Source: an uncultured Rhizobiaceae bacterium
Lineage (GTDB): Bacteria; Pseudomonadota; Alphaproteobacteria; Rhizobiales; Rhizobiaceae
Reading direction: 5' to 3'
DNA: 64,000 bases
NCBI GenBank assembly: GCA_951813045.1
Contig: CATOTF010000001.1
Location: forward strand, 62,001 to 126,000
Below, in pieces: positions 18,649-28,003 of the stretch (positions within the stretch are counted from its first letter, which is position 1; each line of letters begins with the position of its first letter). The position numbers and the translations under genes are program-made. Under the pieces are notes generated by a model. That model was not told the origin of the DNA and ran no database searches. It saw only the letters and a list, made by a program, of their open reading frames with translations.

Positions 18649-19155
18649 TTATTCGTTGTCTGCAGCTGATTCCGCAATGCCATTGCGTTTGATGATCTGA
18701 TCCTGCATGGCAGCAAATCTATCCACATCATCACCGACTGACAGCGTGGCTTCACACACGGGGGAACAGGTGAGTGTTTCGCGCACTGACTGACGATAGA
18801 CACGAACTGTATTTGTCTCATGGCCTTTTACAACGATTGTCTCATCGACAATCGCTTCGCCATCGGAATCGAGTATAATAAGGTTGGTCACGCCAAAATT
18901 ACGCCCGGTCAGAACAATCGTTCTGGCATCCTGTATGGTTGCATCAACAATTGACGGGTTACCGACAATGATTGTATCGGCCGGCGCTGCAATACGAACA
19001 ACTTTCGCCCGGTCAATTGTGACTTTTAGCGCGTTTGCCGCATCCTTTTTCTCAGATTCGGAAGCGGATATTGCAGGGGATACAGTTGCGGAAAAAGCCA
19101 GACCTGCTGCCAGAAACCCTAACTTTGCAAACTTGGAAATGTTGAAGAACGCCAT
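18649..19155 (-). CDS. Stand-alone pilus assembly N-terminal domain protein (CpaC N-domain-like)
   Basis: A 168-residue protein with a Sec signal peptide (residues 1-31) and then a domain like the N-terminal part of the CpaC secretin. KVVRIAAPADTIIVGNPSIVDATIQDARTIVL matches the equivalent of residues about 90-130 in CpaC of this window, and the LTGRNFGVTNLIILDSDG stretch follows as in CpaC. There is no secretin beta domain. Two cysteines (SPVC and TC, near 128-133) may form a disulphide. It is divergent from the flp pilin gene and belongs to the pilus locus. It may bind or scaffold the CpaC ring in the periplasm; this role is inferred. Confidence 0.82.
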   Translation of the reverse strand: MAFFNISKFAKLGFLAAGLAFSATVSPAISASESEKKDAANALKVTIDRAKVVRIAAPADTIIVGNPSIVDATIQDARTIVLTGRNFGVTNLIILDSDGEAIVDETIVVKGHETNTVRVYRQSVRETLTCSPVCEATLSVGDDVDRFAAMQDQIIKRNGIAESAADNE

Positions 19156-19496
19156 ACTCGATACTCATAAACTGCGTGAAAATTCATTGTCGGCGAAATT
19201 GGTGAACGAAGTTTTAAACCCATCTCAACGGTGACCGGTAAATCGCGACACTTTATATATATACGGAATTTATTCGGTGTGATTGTAGCCGGATGGGCGT
19301 GAAATGGTTCTTTTGGAATCAGTTTGACAAATTTGATTAAGGTGCTGTTCACCGTGAAACGCCTGGAGTGACAGTTACACTTTAGTAAGCTTGTTTCTTA
19401 AGGCGATCCTAAATCCCGGTAAGTAATTTGGGCTTATCCGATCGGAGAAACAAACCGACGGTAAAAGCTGTACCACGTGGAGTAAGGATTAAACCC
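19156..19496. promoter_or_regulatory. Divergent promoter region between secretin-N gene and flp
   Basis: The 340 bases between two divergent pilus genes carry no gene and must contain the promoters of both, including the strong one expected for the major pilin. The segment is AT-rich around 19250-19275. I could not fix any -35/-10 pair or a clear regulator site. Confidence 0.5.
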
Positions 19497-19673
19497 ATGA
19501 CAAATATTAAACGTTTCTTCAAAGACGAATCTGGTGCAACTGCTATTGAATACGGCCTTCTGGCTGCTTTGATCTCAATCGTTGCTCTGACAATGATGAC
19601 AGATGCTGGTACTGCTCTGAACGGCATCTTCACAGATGTTGAATCAGCACTCTCCGGCGCTGATGGCGCATAA
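19497..19673 (+). CDS. flp: Flp-type major pilin
   Basis: A 58-residue prepilin of the Flp/Fap family, the structural subunit of the Tad pilus. Its short leader with basic residues is followed by the hallmark ESGATAIEYGLLAALISIVAL; cleavage by CpaA after the glycine of SG exposes ATAIEYG, with the conserved Glu-Tyr pair. ATG at 19497 is chosen because GGAG and AAGGA lie upstream and it gives the normal leader; the open frame extends 23 codons further. A strong terminator follows directly, so flp can be transcribed alone at high level. Confidence 0.95.
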   Translation: MTNIKRFFKDESGATAIEYGLLAALISIVALTMMTDAGTALNGIFTDVESALSGADGA

Positions 19674-19706
19674 GCCAAGCGACTTCGCGATCAACTAGAT
19701 CGTATA

Positions 19707-19738
19707 GGCCGTCCTGTTATGCAGGGCGGCCTTTTTTT
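19707..19738 (+). terminator. Rho-independent terminator after flp
   Basis: GGCCGTCCTG pairs with CAGGGCGGCC across a five-base loop, with one imperfect pair, followed by seven T. It ends the short flp transcript before cpaA. Confidence 0.92.
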
Positions 19739-19771
19739 GTCTGTGTTTTGAGCCCGCGCCGGTATGTCGGT

Positions 19772-19786
19772 TTAACGCTTGTTTAG
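19772..19786. promoter_or_regulatory. Possible CtrA-type box upstream of cpaA
   Basis: TTAA-N7-TTAG lies 65 bases before the cpaA start. It differs by one base from the TTAA-N7-TTAA site of the alphaproteobacterial cell-cycle regulator CtrA, which controls pilus genes in Caulobacter. A match this short can occur by chance. Confidence 0.3.
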
Positions 19787-19850
19787 CGGCTTTCAGATAT
19801 CTTCCGGCCATTGGCGCAATAGGCGTCTCATTTCCTAATGTGAGTTCAAC

Positions 19851-20378
19851 ATGCTTGAAAATATAGCCACGATCGCAATGGTAATTTTCCCATTATGTAT
19901 GGTTTTTGCTGTATTCTACGACCTTTTCACCATGAAAATCCCCAATGCCATTTCATTGGCTTTGACCGTCTCATTCGCAATTTGCGCGCCGTTGGCGGGC
20001 ATGGGGTGGGAGACTGCCCTGTGGCACATTGGTATAGCGATCGTTGTGCTGATTGTTGGTTTTGGTCTGTTCAGCTTTGGCGTAATGGGGGGAGGAGATG
20101 CGAAATTACTTGCTGCATCAGCCCTTTGGTTCGGCACAGCGGCCACGTTACCTTATATATTAGTGGCCAGCATTCTGGGCGGGCTCCTTACGGTATTATT
20201 TATTATCGCCCGGCGTATTCCATTACCACCGGCTCTTGCTTCAAAGGCCTGGGTTGAGCGGCTTTACGAACGCTCTCGCGGCGTACCATATGGTGTAGCG
20301 TTAGGGCCGGCAGCATTGTATGTGTTTCTTGGAACGCCGTGGATGGGGTTTCTGGCGAACGGTCACGCAATTGGATGA
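19851..20378 (+). CDS. cpaA: Prepilin peptidase CpaA (A24 family)
   Basis: A 175-residue integral membrane aspartic peptidase that removes the leader of Flp prepilins. The two catalytic aspartates are visible: one in FYDLFTMKIPN near residue 24, one in the MGGGDAKLLAA motif near residue 84. About five to six membrane segments are present. It has only the peptidase part and no N-methylation domain, as usual for CpaA/TadV. It lies between its substrate gene flp and the cpaB-tadC operon and has its own terminator. Confidence 0.93.
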   Translation: MLENIATIAMVIFPLCMVFAVFYDLFTMKIPNAISLALTVSFAICAPLAGMGWETALWHIGIAIVVLIVGFGLFSFGVMGGGDAKLLAASALWFGTAATLPYILVASILGGLLTVLFIIARRIPLPPALASKAWVERLYERSRGVPYGVALGPAALYVFLGTPWMGFLANGHAIG

Positions 20379-20408
20379 ATCAAGTCCGATCGTAGATGAA
20401 CCAACGCG

Positions 20409-20435
20409 AAGCCGACCTTAATGGTCGGCTTTTTT
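20409..20435 (+). terminator. Rho-independent terminator after cpaA
   Basis: AAGCCGACC pairs perfectly with GGTCGGCTT over a five-base loop and runs into six T. It isolates cpaA from the cpaB-tadC operon. Confidence 0.93.
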
Positions 20436-20496
20436 GTGTCAAAAATTGCCGCCTGTCACATGAAACAATTTATTTACCACGTTCATCAGCCGCTTA

Positions 20497-20504
20497 TTAA
20501 CCAT
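20497..20504 (+). promoter_or_regulatory. CtrA-like half site upstream of cpaB
   Basis: TTAACCAT occurs 69 bases before the cpaB start, in the only intergenic gap ahead of the cpaB-tadC operon. The octamer matches the CtrA half-site pattern known from alphaproteobacteria. Evidence is limited to this match and its position. Confidence 0.3.
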
Positions 20505-20572
20505 AAGTACACCAATCCAGTTCAAAACTATCTGGGAGTTATTGCGTAGAGCGCTATCGGAGTTGGCAGATT

Positions 20573-21387
20573 ATGAAGCCTGTACAGTTAATATTGATTG
20601 GTGTTGCCCTTTTGGCCGCTGTTGGTGCCGGTCTTCTGATGATGAACATCAGTAACAAGCCAGCTGAGGTGGTTGTTCAAACCAATGAACCTGTGATTAC
20701 TATTCCCCTGGTTGATGTTCTTATCGCCCATAAGCCTATCCCGCAGGGTACGACCCTTGGGGAAGACAATATCAAATGGGACAAGTGGCCAAAACTGGAG
20801 TTCGTGACACTTTTATTCTCAAAGACGATAATCCCGAAGCGTTCAAAGAATATTCAAAAATGATCGCCCGTTCCTCGTTCTTTGCAGGGGAACCAATACG
20901 TGAAGCTAAAATAGTTCGTTCCGATAGTGGTTATTTGTCAGCGATCCTGCCAGCCGGTAAGCGGGCAATTGCTATCCGAATTGGCGCTGATACCACAGCT
21001 GGCGGTTTCATTCTGCCGAATGACCGTGTTGATGTTGTCATGAGTTACAAGAACATTGAATCGAAAGATCAGGTTTTTGTCACTGAAACGGTTCTGCAGA
21101 ATATTCGTATCCTCGCAATTGACCAGGTCATTGAGGAAAACGAGGGAGAAAAAACCAAGGTTGGCAGCACCGCAACCCTGGAACTTACCGCCCAACAGGT
21201 CGAGATCATAACCGCAGCTCAAAAGCTTGGGGGTAAATTGACGCTCGCTCTGCGCAGTATTGAAGATTCCGAGATTGAGACAAGTGACTCCGGAACGCAC
21301 CTGCTGAGCAGTGGCAGTCGTAAGAAAAGAGGCAGCGTACGCATTATCCGCTACGGCACTTCAATCGAAAAGACACCCAAGAAATGA
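20573..21387 (+). pseudogene. cpaB: Flp pilus assembly protein CpaB/RcpC, split by a one-base frameshift
   Basis: CpaB is an inner-membrane-anchored periplasmic protein with an SAF domain that helps pilus assembly at the secretin. The N-terminal anchor (residues 1-25) and SAF region read in one frame from the ATG at 20573 to K74 (IKWDKWPK). The rest continues in the next frame, as TGVRDTFILKDD, to the stop at 21385-21387, giving 74 + 197 = 271 residues, a normal CpaB length. The switch is at the run of four A at 20791-20794; one extra A would restore a single frame. This may be a sequencing error, a true mutation or slippage. Each half on its own would not give a complete protein. The flanking pilus genes are intact, and cpaC overlaps the stop by four bases. 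Confidence 0.88.
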
Positions 21388-23045
21388 GTATTCAGCCCGG
21401 AAATACTGAATCCGAATTGCAACGCAATTCACGAAACGTACAGCGCAACCGTCAGAAGATGAGTAGTAACGTAATGACACAATGTTCCTCAACTAATTTA
21501 TTGAGTAAAACTGCCCATCGGGGTGTATTTACACGGGTTGTCGGTCTGCTCAGCGTTGCGGCACTCTGCACGGCAACGGTTTTATCACCAACGACAATTT
21601 CAAATGTTTCTGCGCAGGAAAACTCGCGTAATTATGTGAGAATTACACCGGAAAATGCGAACGCGCCAAAAATGATTAATTTGGGATTGAACAAATCTCT
21701 GGTTGTTGATCTTCCCGCTGACGCCAATGACGTTTTGGTGGCGAATCCGACTGTTGCAGATGCTGTCATGCGTACTTCGCGCCGTATCTATCTTTTCGGG
21801 AAGCAGATTGGCCAAACCAATATCTTCGTATTTGACGGTTCTGGAAAACAGATCGCTGCCATGGAGATCAATATTGAGCGGGACATCACGGGTTTGGAAG
21901 CCACCTTTGAGCGGTTGATCCCGAATTCTGAAATCAGGGCGGAAATGATCAACGATAATATCGTCCTTACCGGCACTGTTTCGACGCCGCTTGATGCAAC
22001 AAAAGCTATGCAGCTCGCACAAATATTTATTGACGGTGGTGAACAGGCTCAAAATAACAATCAGGGCGGCGGGTTAGCAGCACTGTTTGGTGATGAGGAA
22101 GAAAGCAACATTGTCAATTTGCTCAAGATTGCTGGCCACGACCAGGTGATGTTGAAGGTGAGCATTGTTGAAGTCCAGAGGCTTGTTACCAAACAATTGG
22201 GCCTGAATACGGGCATCAGCAACCCGTTCGCTTCTGGAGCTGATGGATTTGGATTTGCTGTAACGGGTGGCGGCTCCTTTACCCAATCTATCGCAGGCGC
22301 TGCGAACCGTGGAACGTTAAACTTGGAATATGGTCAAAATTCCTTACAGTCGCAGCTTCGTGCAATGGAATCTGCAGGAGTTGTGAGAACGCTTGCAGAG
22401 CCGAATTTGACCGCTGTCTCGGGGGAAGAAGCTGAATTTAGAGTCGGTGGACAATGGCAAATTCCATCTAATGTTTCCGAAACTGACCCACCTGATGGTT
22501 CAACCGAACCAGGCTTGAGGGTGCAGTACACAGAATTGCCCTATGGCGTGTATTTGAAGTTTACGCCGACGGTGTTGAGCGAAGGGCGGATCAGCCTCAG
22601 ATTGAATACTGAGGTACAGGAACCTTCCGCAACCGGGTCTGGTAGCTTTATCGAGCGGGGTAATGTGCGGGGAACACGAACACGTAAGGCCGCCACAACA
22701 GTTGAAATTCCATCAGGCGGATCGATGGCAATTGCCGGACTTGTTCAAGATGATGTTCGTCAGGTGATATCTGGACTTCCAGGGCTTAAAAATATCCCGA
22801 TATTCGGGGGTCTTTTCCGGAGTAGGGAATATCAGCGCAATGAAACGGAAGTCGTAGTCATTGTAACGCCCTATCTGGTTCGTCCAACAGCACGAAAGAA
22901 TCTGGCTCAACCTGATGAGAACTTTCATCCAGCAAGTGAGGGGGCAGGTGTGTTCCTTGGCCGCTTGAATCGGGTTTACGGTACTAAACAAGGAAACCTT
23001 CCCAAAGGCCGCTACACCGGCTCAATCGGGTTCATCCTCAAGTAA
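21384..23045 (+). CDS. cpaC: Tad pilus secretin CpaC/RcpA
   Basis: A 553-residue outer-membrane secretin that forms the channel for the Flp pilus. After a long N-terminus with a hydrophobic signal segment (about residues 47-75), the pilus N-domain (LVVDLPADANDVLVANPTVA) and a BON-like domain (near 155-205) precede the secretin domain (about 250-510). The latter shows RVGGQWQIP, TVEIPSGGSMAIAGL and FGGLFRS near its end, as in the family. Its ATG overlaps the cpaB stop (ATGA), which suggests translational coupling. An internal start at 21462 is possible and would shorten the leader. Confidence 0.95.
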   Translation: MSIQPGNTESELQRNSRNVQRNRQKMSSNVMTQCSSTNLLSKTAHRGVFTRVVGLLSVAALCTATVLSPTTISNVSAQENSRNYVRITPENANAPKMINLGLNKSLVVDLPADANDVLVANPTVADAVMRTSRRIYLFGKQIGQTNIFVFDGSGKQIAAMEINIERDITGLEATFERLIPNSEIRAEMINDNIVLTGTVSTPLDATKAMQLAQIFIDGGEQAQNNNQGGGLAALFGDEEESNIVNLLKIAGHDQVMLKVSIVEVQRLVTKQLGLNTGISNPFASGADGFGFAVTGGGSFTQSIAGAANRGTLNLEYGQNSLQSQLRAMESAGVVRTLAEPNLTAVSGEEAEFRVGGQWQIPSNVSETDPPDGSTEPGLRVQYTELPYGVYLKFTPTVLSEGRISLRLNTEVQEPSATGSGSFIERGNVRGTRTRKAATTVEIPSGGSMAIAGLVQDDVRQVISGLPGLKNIPIFGGLFRSREYQRNETEVVVIVTPYLVRPTARKNLAQPDENFHPASEGAGVFLGRLNRVYGTKQGNLPKGRYTGSIGFILK

Positions 23046-23063
23046 AGAGTAGAGGAATATACG

Positions 23064-23744
23064 ATGACAAAAATTTTGATGCGCGCTGCGCTTGTCACCC
23101 TTCCGGTGGTTCTGTTGGTCAGCTGTGCTGGTCATTCGAAGAACAATTTTACGGTTGGTTCGGTAAACCATACCTATAAAACTAAACATCCTATCGTCAT
23201 CGATGAACGGGAAAAAACACTTGATATTCCAATTTCAAGTTCATCGTTTGATTTACCACGGGCTGTTGCAAGTTCGATTGAAGGATTTGGTGCGGAGTTC
23301 AAACGGTCCGCCAATGGTGTCATCACAATCATGATCCCGTCCGGTTCGCCCAATGAAGCTGCGGCAAGGTCGGTTGCACCAAAAGTTTCGGAAGCGCTGG
23401 CTACATCGGGTGTGTCTTACGCGAAAATGAGAACAACAACCTATTACGCCGCAGAGCACGGCACTTCCGCACCCATTCGACTTTCTTATGGAGCTGTCTC
23501 AGCCAGTGTTTCTGGATGCGGAAAATGGCCGGAAGATCTTGGAGCGCCTAATGCAGAAAATAAAAATTACCACAATTTCGGTTGCGGATATCAAAATAAC
23601 ATAGCCTCCATGGTTGCAAACCCAGCCGATCTTCTTGGTCCAAGAGGGTCTACGCCTGTGGATGCTGAGCGCCGTAACACGGTAATCGAAAATTATCGGT
23701 CTGGTGATCTAGCGGAACCGGTTGATGGCGAATCTGCATTTTAA
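23064..23744 (+). CDS. cpaD: Pilus assembly lipoprotein CpaD
   Basis: A 226-residue outer-membrane lipoprotein of the CpaD family. The lipobox VSC at residue 21 follows a basic, hydrophobic signal. The family C-terminus is visible: CGKWPEDLG near residue 152, the GCGYQNNIASMVANPADLLGPR stretch, and the DAERRNTVIENYRSG end. CpaD is thought to help CpaC insert or to stabilise the secretin. It lies directly between cpaC and cpaE in the usual order. Confidence 0.94.
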   Translation: MTKILMRAALVTLPVVLLVSCAGHSKNNFTVGSVNHTYKTKHPIVIDEREKTLDIPISSSSFDLPRAVASSIEGFGAEFKRSANGVITIMIPSGSPNEAAARSVAPKVSEALATSGVSYAKMRTTTYYAAEHGTSAPIRLSYGAVSASVSGCGKWPEDLGAPNAENKNYHNFGCGYQNNIASMVANPADLLGPRGSTPVDAERRNTVIENYRSGDLAEPVDGESAF

Positions 23745-23779
23745 GCGCGCGTGAAGAGTTAAACAGGGAACTACGAAAT

Positions 23780-25243
23780 ATGTCAGATCAGACAGCAAAT
23801 CCACAAATGCAACCACCGGTTTTTGCGCAACCGGATGGTCAACCATCCGAGCAGCTCCAACCGGCGCCCATGGACCCGATGCATATGGCACCACCGGTGG
23901 ATGCTCAGCAACAGTTCAGCCCGCAGCCACAGATGCAGCCTGACCCGTTGGCTTATGCTGCTCCCGTCCCTCAATCCGGCTGGGTCGACCCGAACGAGCC
24001 AGCCCGTGAAGAGGACATGTCTAACATTCGTCCGGTACCGCGCGTTGCAATCCAAGCGTTTTGTGAGACTGAAAGCGTGTCTTCGGTCATTGATCAGGCA
24101 TCCCGTGACCGTCGTATGACCAAAGCACATGTTAAAGTTCAACTGGGTGGAATTGCCGCTGCAGTGGAGTTTTATCAAACCGCCACGACGCCAAATCTTA
24201 TTTTGGTTGAATCCGCCCTGATTGGGCACGAGCTCCTCACGGAACTCGAGAAGCTTGCTGAAGTGTGTGATGAGGGCACCAATGTTGTCGTCATTGGCCA
24301 CAAAAACGATGTTCAATTATATCGCGACCTGATTTCACGCGGTGTCGCTGAATATCTTTATGCCCCGATCAACATGACCGAAATCATGGAAGTTGTGGCG
24401 AGTCTATTCGTTAATCCGGAATCAGATCCGCTGGGGACAATCTATGCGTTCATTGGCGCAAAAGGTGGTGTTGGTTCATCTACAGTTGCTCATAATGTTG
24501 CCTGGGCAATTTCGAACAGTTTTGAAAGCGATGTGGTTCTCGCCGACCTCGACCTTGCGTTTGGCACAGCCAATATTGATTTTGACCAGGACCCTGCACA
24601 GGGCGTTGCGGAAGCAGTGTTTTCTGCAGACCGGATAGATGAAACATTCCTGGACAGATTGCTGGCCAAATGTTCCGACCATCTCAGCCTTCTAGCTGCC
24701 CCGTCAACATTGGATCGAGAATATGATTTTGATGCTAATGATTTTGATCAGTTGCTTGAGGTGGCACAACGCGGCACCCCAAATGTGATAATTGATCTGC
24801 CCCATGTCTGGACCGGATGGGCAAAACAGACACTATCCATGGCGGATAAAGTAATCATCACGGCAACACCTGATCTGGCCAGCTTGCGAAACACTAAAAA
24901 CCTGGTTGATACGCTTGCGGAGCTCAGGCCGAATGACGAAAAGCCCTATCTCGTTCTAAATCAGTGCAATATTCCCAAACGACCGGAAATCTCGGCAGAT
25001 GATTTCACGCAGCCGTTGGGAATCGAACCCTCGGTTATTATCCCGTTCGATCCACCGCTTTTTGGACTAGCAGCTAATAATGGGCAGATGATCGAAGAAA
25101 CTGATCCCAAGAGCGAAGTTGCAATGTCCTTTGAGCAATTGGCACAGATTATAACGGGTCGCCGCGAGATTGAGGCCCCGTCGAAAAAGTCGATGGGCTC
25201 TTTGCTTTCGAGATTCTCGATGAAAAAGAAAAAAGAAAAATAA
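23780..25243 (+). CDS. cpaE: Pilus assembly ATPase-like protein CpaE/TadZ
   Basis: A 487-residue MinD/ParA-type protein that places the Tad machine in the cell. Residues 1-75 are rich in Pro, Gln and Met and are probably disordered. A receiver-like domain (about 88-210) precedes the ParA-like domain, with the motif GAKGGVGSST at residues 226-235. The lysine of the standard P-loop (GK[ST]) is replaced by serine, as is usual for CpaE/TadZ, so ATP turnover may be weak. ADLDLAFGTAN is the Walker A' aspartate region. It is followed by cpaF, its expected partner. Confidence 0.94.
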   Translation: MSDQTANPQMQPPVFAQPDGQPSEQLQPAPMDPMHMAPPVDAQQQFSPQPQMQPDPLAYAAPVPQSGWVDPNEPAREEDMSNIRPVPRVAIQAFCETESVSSVIDQASRDRRMTKAHVKVQLGGIAAAVEFYQTATTPNLILVESALIGHELLTELEKLAEVCDEGTNVVVIGHKNDVQLYRDLISRGVAEYLYAPINMTEIMEVVASLFVNPESDPLGTIYAFIGAKGGVGSSTVAHNVAWAISNSFESDVVLADLDLAFGTANIDFDQDPAQGVAEAVFSADRIDETFLDRLLAKCSDHLSLLAAPSTLDREYDFDANDFDQLLEVAQRGTPNVIIDLPHVWTGWAKQTLSMADKVIITATPDLASLRNTKNLVDTLAELRPNDEKPYLVLNQCNIPKRPEISADDFTQPLGIEPSVIIPFDPPLFGLAANNGQMIEETDPKSEVAMSFEQLAQIITGRREIEAPSKKSMGSLLSRFSMKKKKEK

Positions 25244-25294
25244 CGCTTAGCAAAATATGTGGCGGCCAATTTAAGTATACGGAGTAACGGCTAA

Positions 25295-26938
25295 ATGTTT
25301 GGAAAAAAGGGTGGAACAGGTGGGCCGGGTTCAGGCGGTGGGTTTAACAAACCGCTGGCCATGCCCCCTGAAGTAAACAAGTCACCTGCGCCGCAGCCAT
25401 CAGGTGCAGCGCCGACGCCTGGCACGATGCCGCCTCCGCCCCAACCGGGGCAGGCGGCTCCGACAATGGCACCTCCAATTGCCCCACAGATGCCGGCAGT
25501 CGAGCCGACACCTGGTGGCGCTCCCGCGCCAAATACAGAAATTATGACAACTCAGCCAGCGGCCGTACCGACCAAGAAGGTCAAATCAAAAGCGCCATCG
25601 GTTGGTGTTGCCAAAGATGAATCTGCGCCCGAGATCAGAGTTAAGTCAGAAGATTATTACGACGTAAAAACTCAGATATTTTCTGCGTTGATCGACACGA
25701 TTGATCTGTCGCAACTCTCGAAGCTAGATAGTGAAGGCGCGCGCGAAGAGATTCGTGATATCGTTAATGATATCGTCGCGATAAAATCTATCGTCATGTC
25801 TATCTCCGAGCAGGAAGAACTGCTTGCCGATATTTGTAATGATGTGCTTGGGTATGGCCCTTTGGAACCACTGCTTGAGCGGGACGATATTGCCGATATT
25901 ATGGTCAATGGCGCACGTCAGACCTTTATTGAGGTGGACGGCAAAGTGCAGAACACCAATGTGCGTTTTCGCGACAATGATCAGTTGATGAGTATCTGTC
26001 AGCGCATTGTGAGTCAGGTCGGTCGCCGCGTAGATGAATCATCTCCGATTTGTGATGCGCGCCTTGCTGATGGTTCACGTGTTAACGTAATTGCGCCGCC
26101 GTTGGCGCTGGATGGGCCGACCCTGACAATTCGTAAGTTTAAGAAGGATAAGCTCACACTCGATCAGCTTGTCGCCTTCGGCGCGATTTCACCTGAAGGT
26201 GCTCAAATTCTTCAGATCATCGGACGTGTACGTTGTAACCTGGTGATTTCAGGCGGTACAGGTTCAGGTAAGACCACCCTGCTCAATTGTATGACCAATT
26301 ACATTGATGAGGATGAGCGGGTAATCACCTGCGAAGACTCAGCAGAATTGCAATTGCAACAGCCACATGTTGTGCGGCTGGAAACTCGCCCTCCCAATCT
26401 CGAAGGCGAGGGCACGATCACGATGACTGATCTGGTGAAAAACTGCCTGCGTATGCGCCCTGAACGCATCATCGTGGGTGAGGTGCGTGGTCCGGAAGTA
26501 TTTGACCTTTTGCAGGCCATGAATACCGGTCACGACGGTTCAATGGGAACCATCCACGCTAACTCCCCCCGTGAATGTCTGTCTCGTATGGAATCGATGA
26601 TCGCCATGGGCGGATTCTCGTTACCGGCAAAAACTGTCCGCGAAATCATTGTTGGTTCGGTAGATATTATCATTCAAGCTAAACGCCTGAGAGATGGTTC
26701 ACGTCGTATTACCCATATTACAGAAGTTTTGGGTCTGGAGGGAGACGTAATCATTACGCAAGACATTTTCCTGTACGATATTACCGGTGAAGATGAAGAC
26801 GGAAACCTGATCGGCCATCACAGATCTACCGGAGTTGGTAATCCGAAAATGGCTGAGCGTGCGCGCTATTACGGTGAACAGGCTCGATTGGCAGCTGCTC
26901 TTGATGGGGCAGAAGACAGAAATGGTTCAGGTTTTTGA
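25295..26938 (+). CDS. cpaF: Pilus assembly secretion ATPase CpaF/TadA
   Basis: A 547-residue hexameric ATPase of the type II/IV secretion family that drives Flp pilus assembly. A Pro/Gly-rich N-terminal tail (residues 1-85) precedes an all-alpha N-domain and the RecA-like ATPase core. Walker A is GGTGSGKTT at 320-328. The Asp box CEDSAELQL, the Walker B-like region around [14 protein letters not shown], and the His box with [11 protein letters not shown] are all present. It lies 52 bases after cpaE and 23 before tadB. Confidence 0.96.
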   Translation: MFGKKGGTGGPGSGGGFNKPLAMPPEVNKSPAPQPSGAAPTPGTMPPPPQPGQAAPTMAPPIAPQMPAVEPTPGGAPAPNTEIMTTQPAAVPTKKVKSKAPSVGVAKDESAPEIRVKSEDYYDVKTQIFSALIDTIDLSQLSKLDSEGAREEIRDIVNDIVAIKSIVMSISEQEELLADICNDVLGYGPLEPLLERDDIADIMVNGARQTFIEVDGKVQNTNVRFRDNDQLMSICQRIVSQVGRRVDESSPICDARLADGSRVNVIAPPLALDGPTLTIRKFKKDKLTLDQLVAFGAISPEGAQILQIIGRVRCNLVISGGTGSGKTTLLNCMTNYIDEDERVITCEDSAELQLQQPHVVRLETRPPNLEGEGTITMTDLVKNCLRMRPERIIVGEVRGPEVFDLLQAMNTGHDGSMGTIHANSPRECLSRMESMIAMGGFSLPAKTVREIIVGSVDIIIQAKRLRDGSRRITHITEVLGLEGDVIITQDIFLYDITGEDEDGNLIGHHRSTGVGNPKMAERARYYGEQARLAAALDGAEDRNGSGF

Positions 26939-26960
26939 GTTTTGGAACGGTTAAGATCAG

Positions 26961-27953
26961 ATGGATTTAACAACAATAGCCTTTATCGGATTAGCGGTTA
27001 TCACAGTTGGCGCTCTTGGCTACGCGTTGCTGTACAACTCGATAACCAATGAGAAAAAGTCCAGCCAACGTATCAAGAACTTTCAGGTCGACAAAAAGAC
27101 GAAAGTAAAAGCGCAAAATAAGCGTATTGATGAAAAAACGCGGCGTAAGGCGCGTGAAAATGCGCTTAAAAATGTTGAAGACCAACGGGCAACAGGCAAG
27201 AAAGCGACCAGGATACCGCTTGGAGCTCAAATTGCGCAAGCCGGTATGTCAATTTCCGTCAAGAAATTTTACATTGTATCAGCCGTTTTAGCCGCTTTAG
27301 CATTGGTTGGCTCAATAATTGGCGGAGCACCACTCCATATTGCAGGAGGTATTTCATTTGCGGCGGGCCTTGGCCTGCCACGCATGTTTATTTCTCTAAA
27401 AAGGGCACGACGTTTCAAGGCATTCACCCTGATATTTCCAAATGCCATTGATATCATTGTGCGTGGTATTCGTTCTGGATTGCCGCTCAACGACTGCCTG
27501 CGGATCATCGCGCAAGATTCAGATGAGCCCGTAAAGTCAGAATTTCGTAAAATGATCGAGGCAACGCAGATGGGTATTCCTGTGCCCGAAGCATGCGAAC
27601 GTTTGTATGAGAGCATCCCAACACCGGAAACCAACTTCTTTTCCATCGTCATCGCGATCCAATCCCAAGCCGGTGGTAACCTGTCAGAAGCATTGTCCGG
27701 TCTATCCAAAGTTTTGCGCGAGCGCCGAAAGATGGCTGATAAAATCAAAGCGTTTTCGACTGAGGCCAAAACCTCTGCAGCGATTATTGGGGCCTTGCCA
27801 TTTGTCGTGGCGCTTGCGGTTTATTTCACAACGCCTGGATATCTCAACGCGTTGTGGGAAACTGATAGTGGGCACACCGTGCTTATGTTCATTGCGGTAT
27901 CCATGGCGCTTGGCATAGGCATCATGAAAAAGATGATCAATTTCAAGTTTTAA
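26961..27953 (+). CDS. tadB: Tad pilus inner-membrane platform protein TadB
   Basis: A 330-residue protein of the T2SSF family. One N-terminal membrane segment, a basic linker (about residues 30-80), two central segments, a cytoplasmic T2SSF domain (IRSGLPLNDCLRIIAQDS near 171) and a C-terminal segment are visible. With TadC it forms the membrane platform turned by CpaF. It lies within the cpa operon, 50 bases before tadC. Confidence 0.94.
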   Translation: MDLTTIAFIGLAVITVGALGYALLYNSITNEKKSSQRIKNFQVDKKTKVKAQNKRIDEKTRRKARENALKNVEDQRATGKKATRIPLGAQIAQAGMSISVKKFYIVSAVLAALALVGSIIGGAPLHIAGGISFAAGLGLPRMFISLKRARRFKAFTLIFPNAIDIIVRGIRSGLPLNDCLRIIAQDSDEPVKSEFRKMIEATQMGIPVPEACERLYESIPTPETNFFSIVIAIQSQAGGNLSEALSGLSKVLRERRKMADKIKAFSTEAKTSAAIIGALPFVVALAVYFTTPGYLNALWETDSGHTVLMFIAVSMALGIGIMKKMINFKF

Positions 27954-28003
27954 CATTCTTCAATCCCCGCCGCGGGCCAATCAATATCTAACCGGAAAAC
28001 GCC

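Noticed and set aside
18399-18692. 97-codon plus-strand open frame in the tad locus
   Set aside because: It overlaps the end of the well-supported secretin N-domain gene and has no domain features. The hairpin at 18588 lies within it.
20785-20800. Programmed -1 frameshift in cpaB
   Set aside because: The run of four A does not form the usual X XXY YYZ slippery heptamer in the zero frame, and no downstream stem or pseudoknot is apparent; an indel is simpler.
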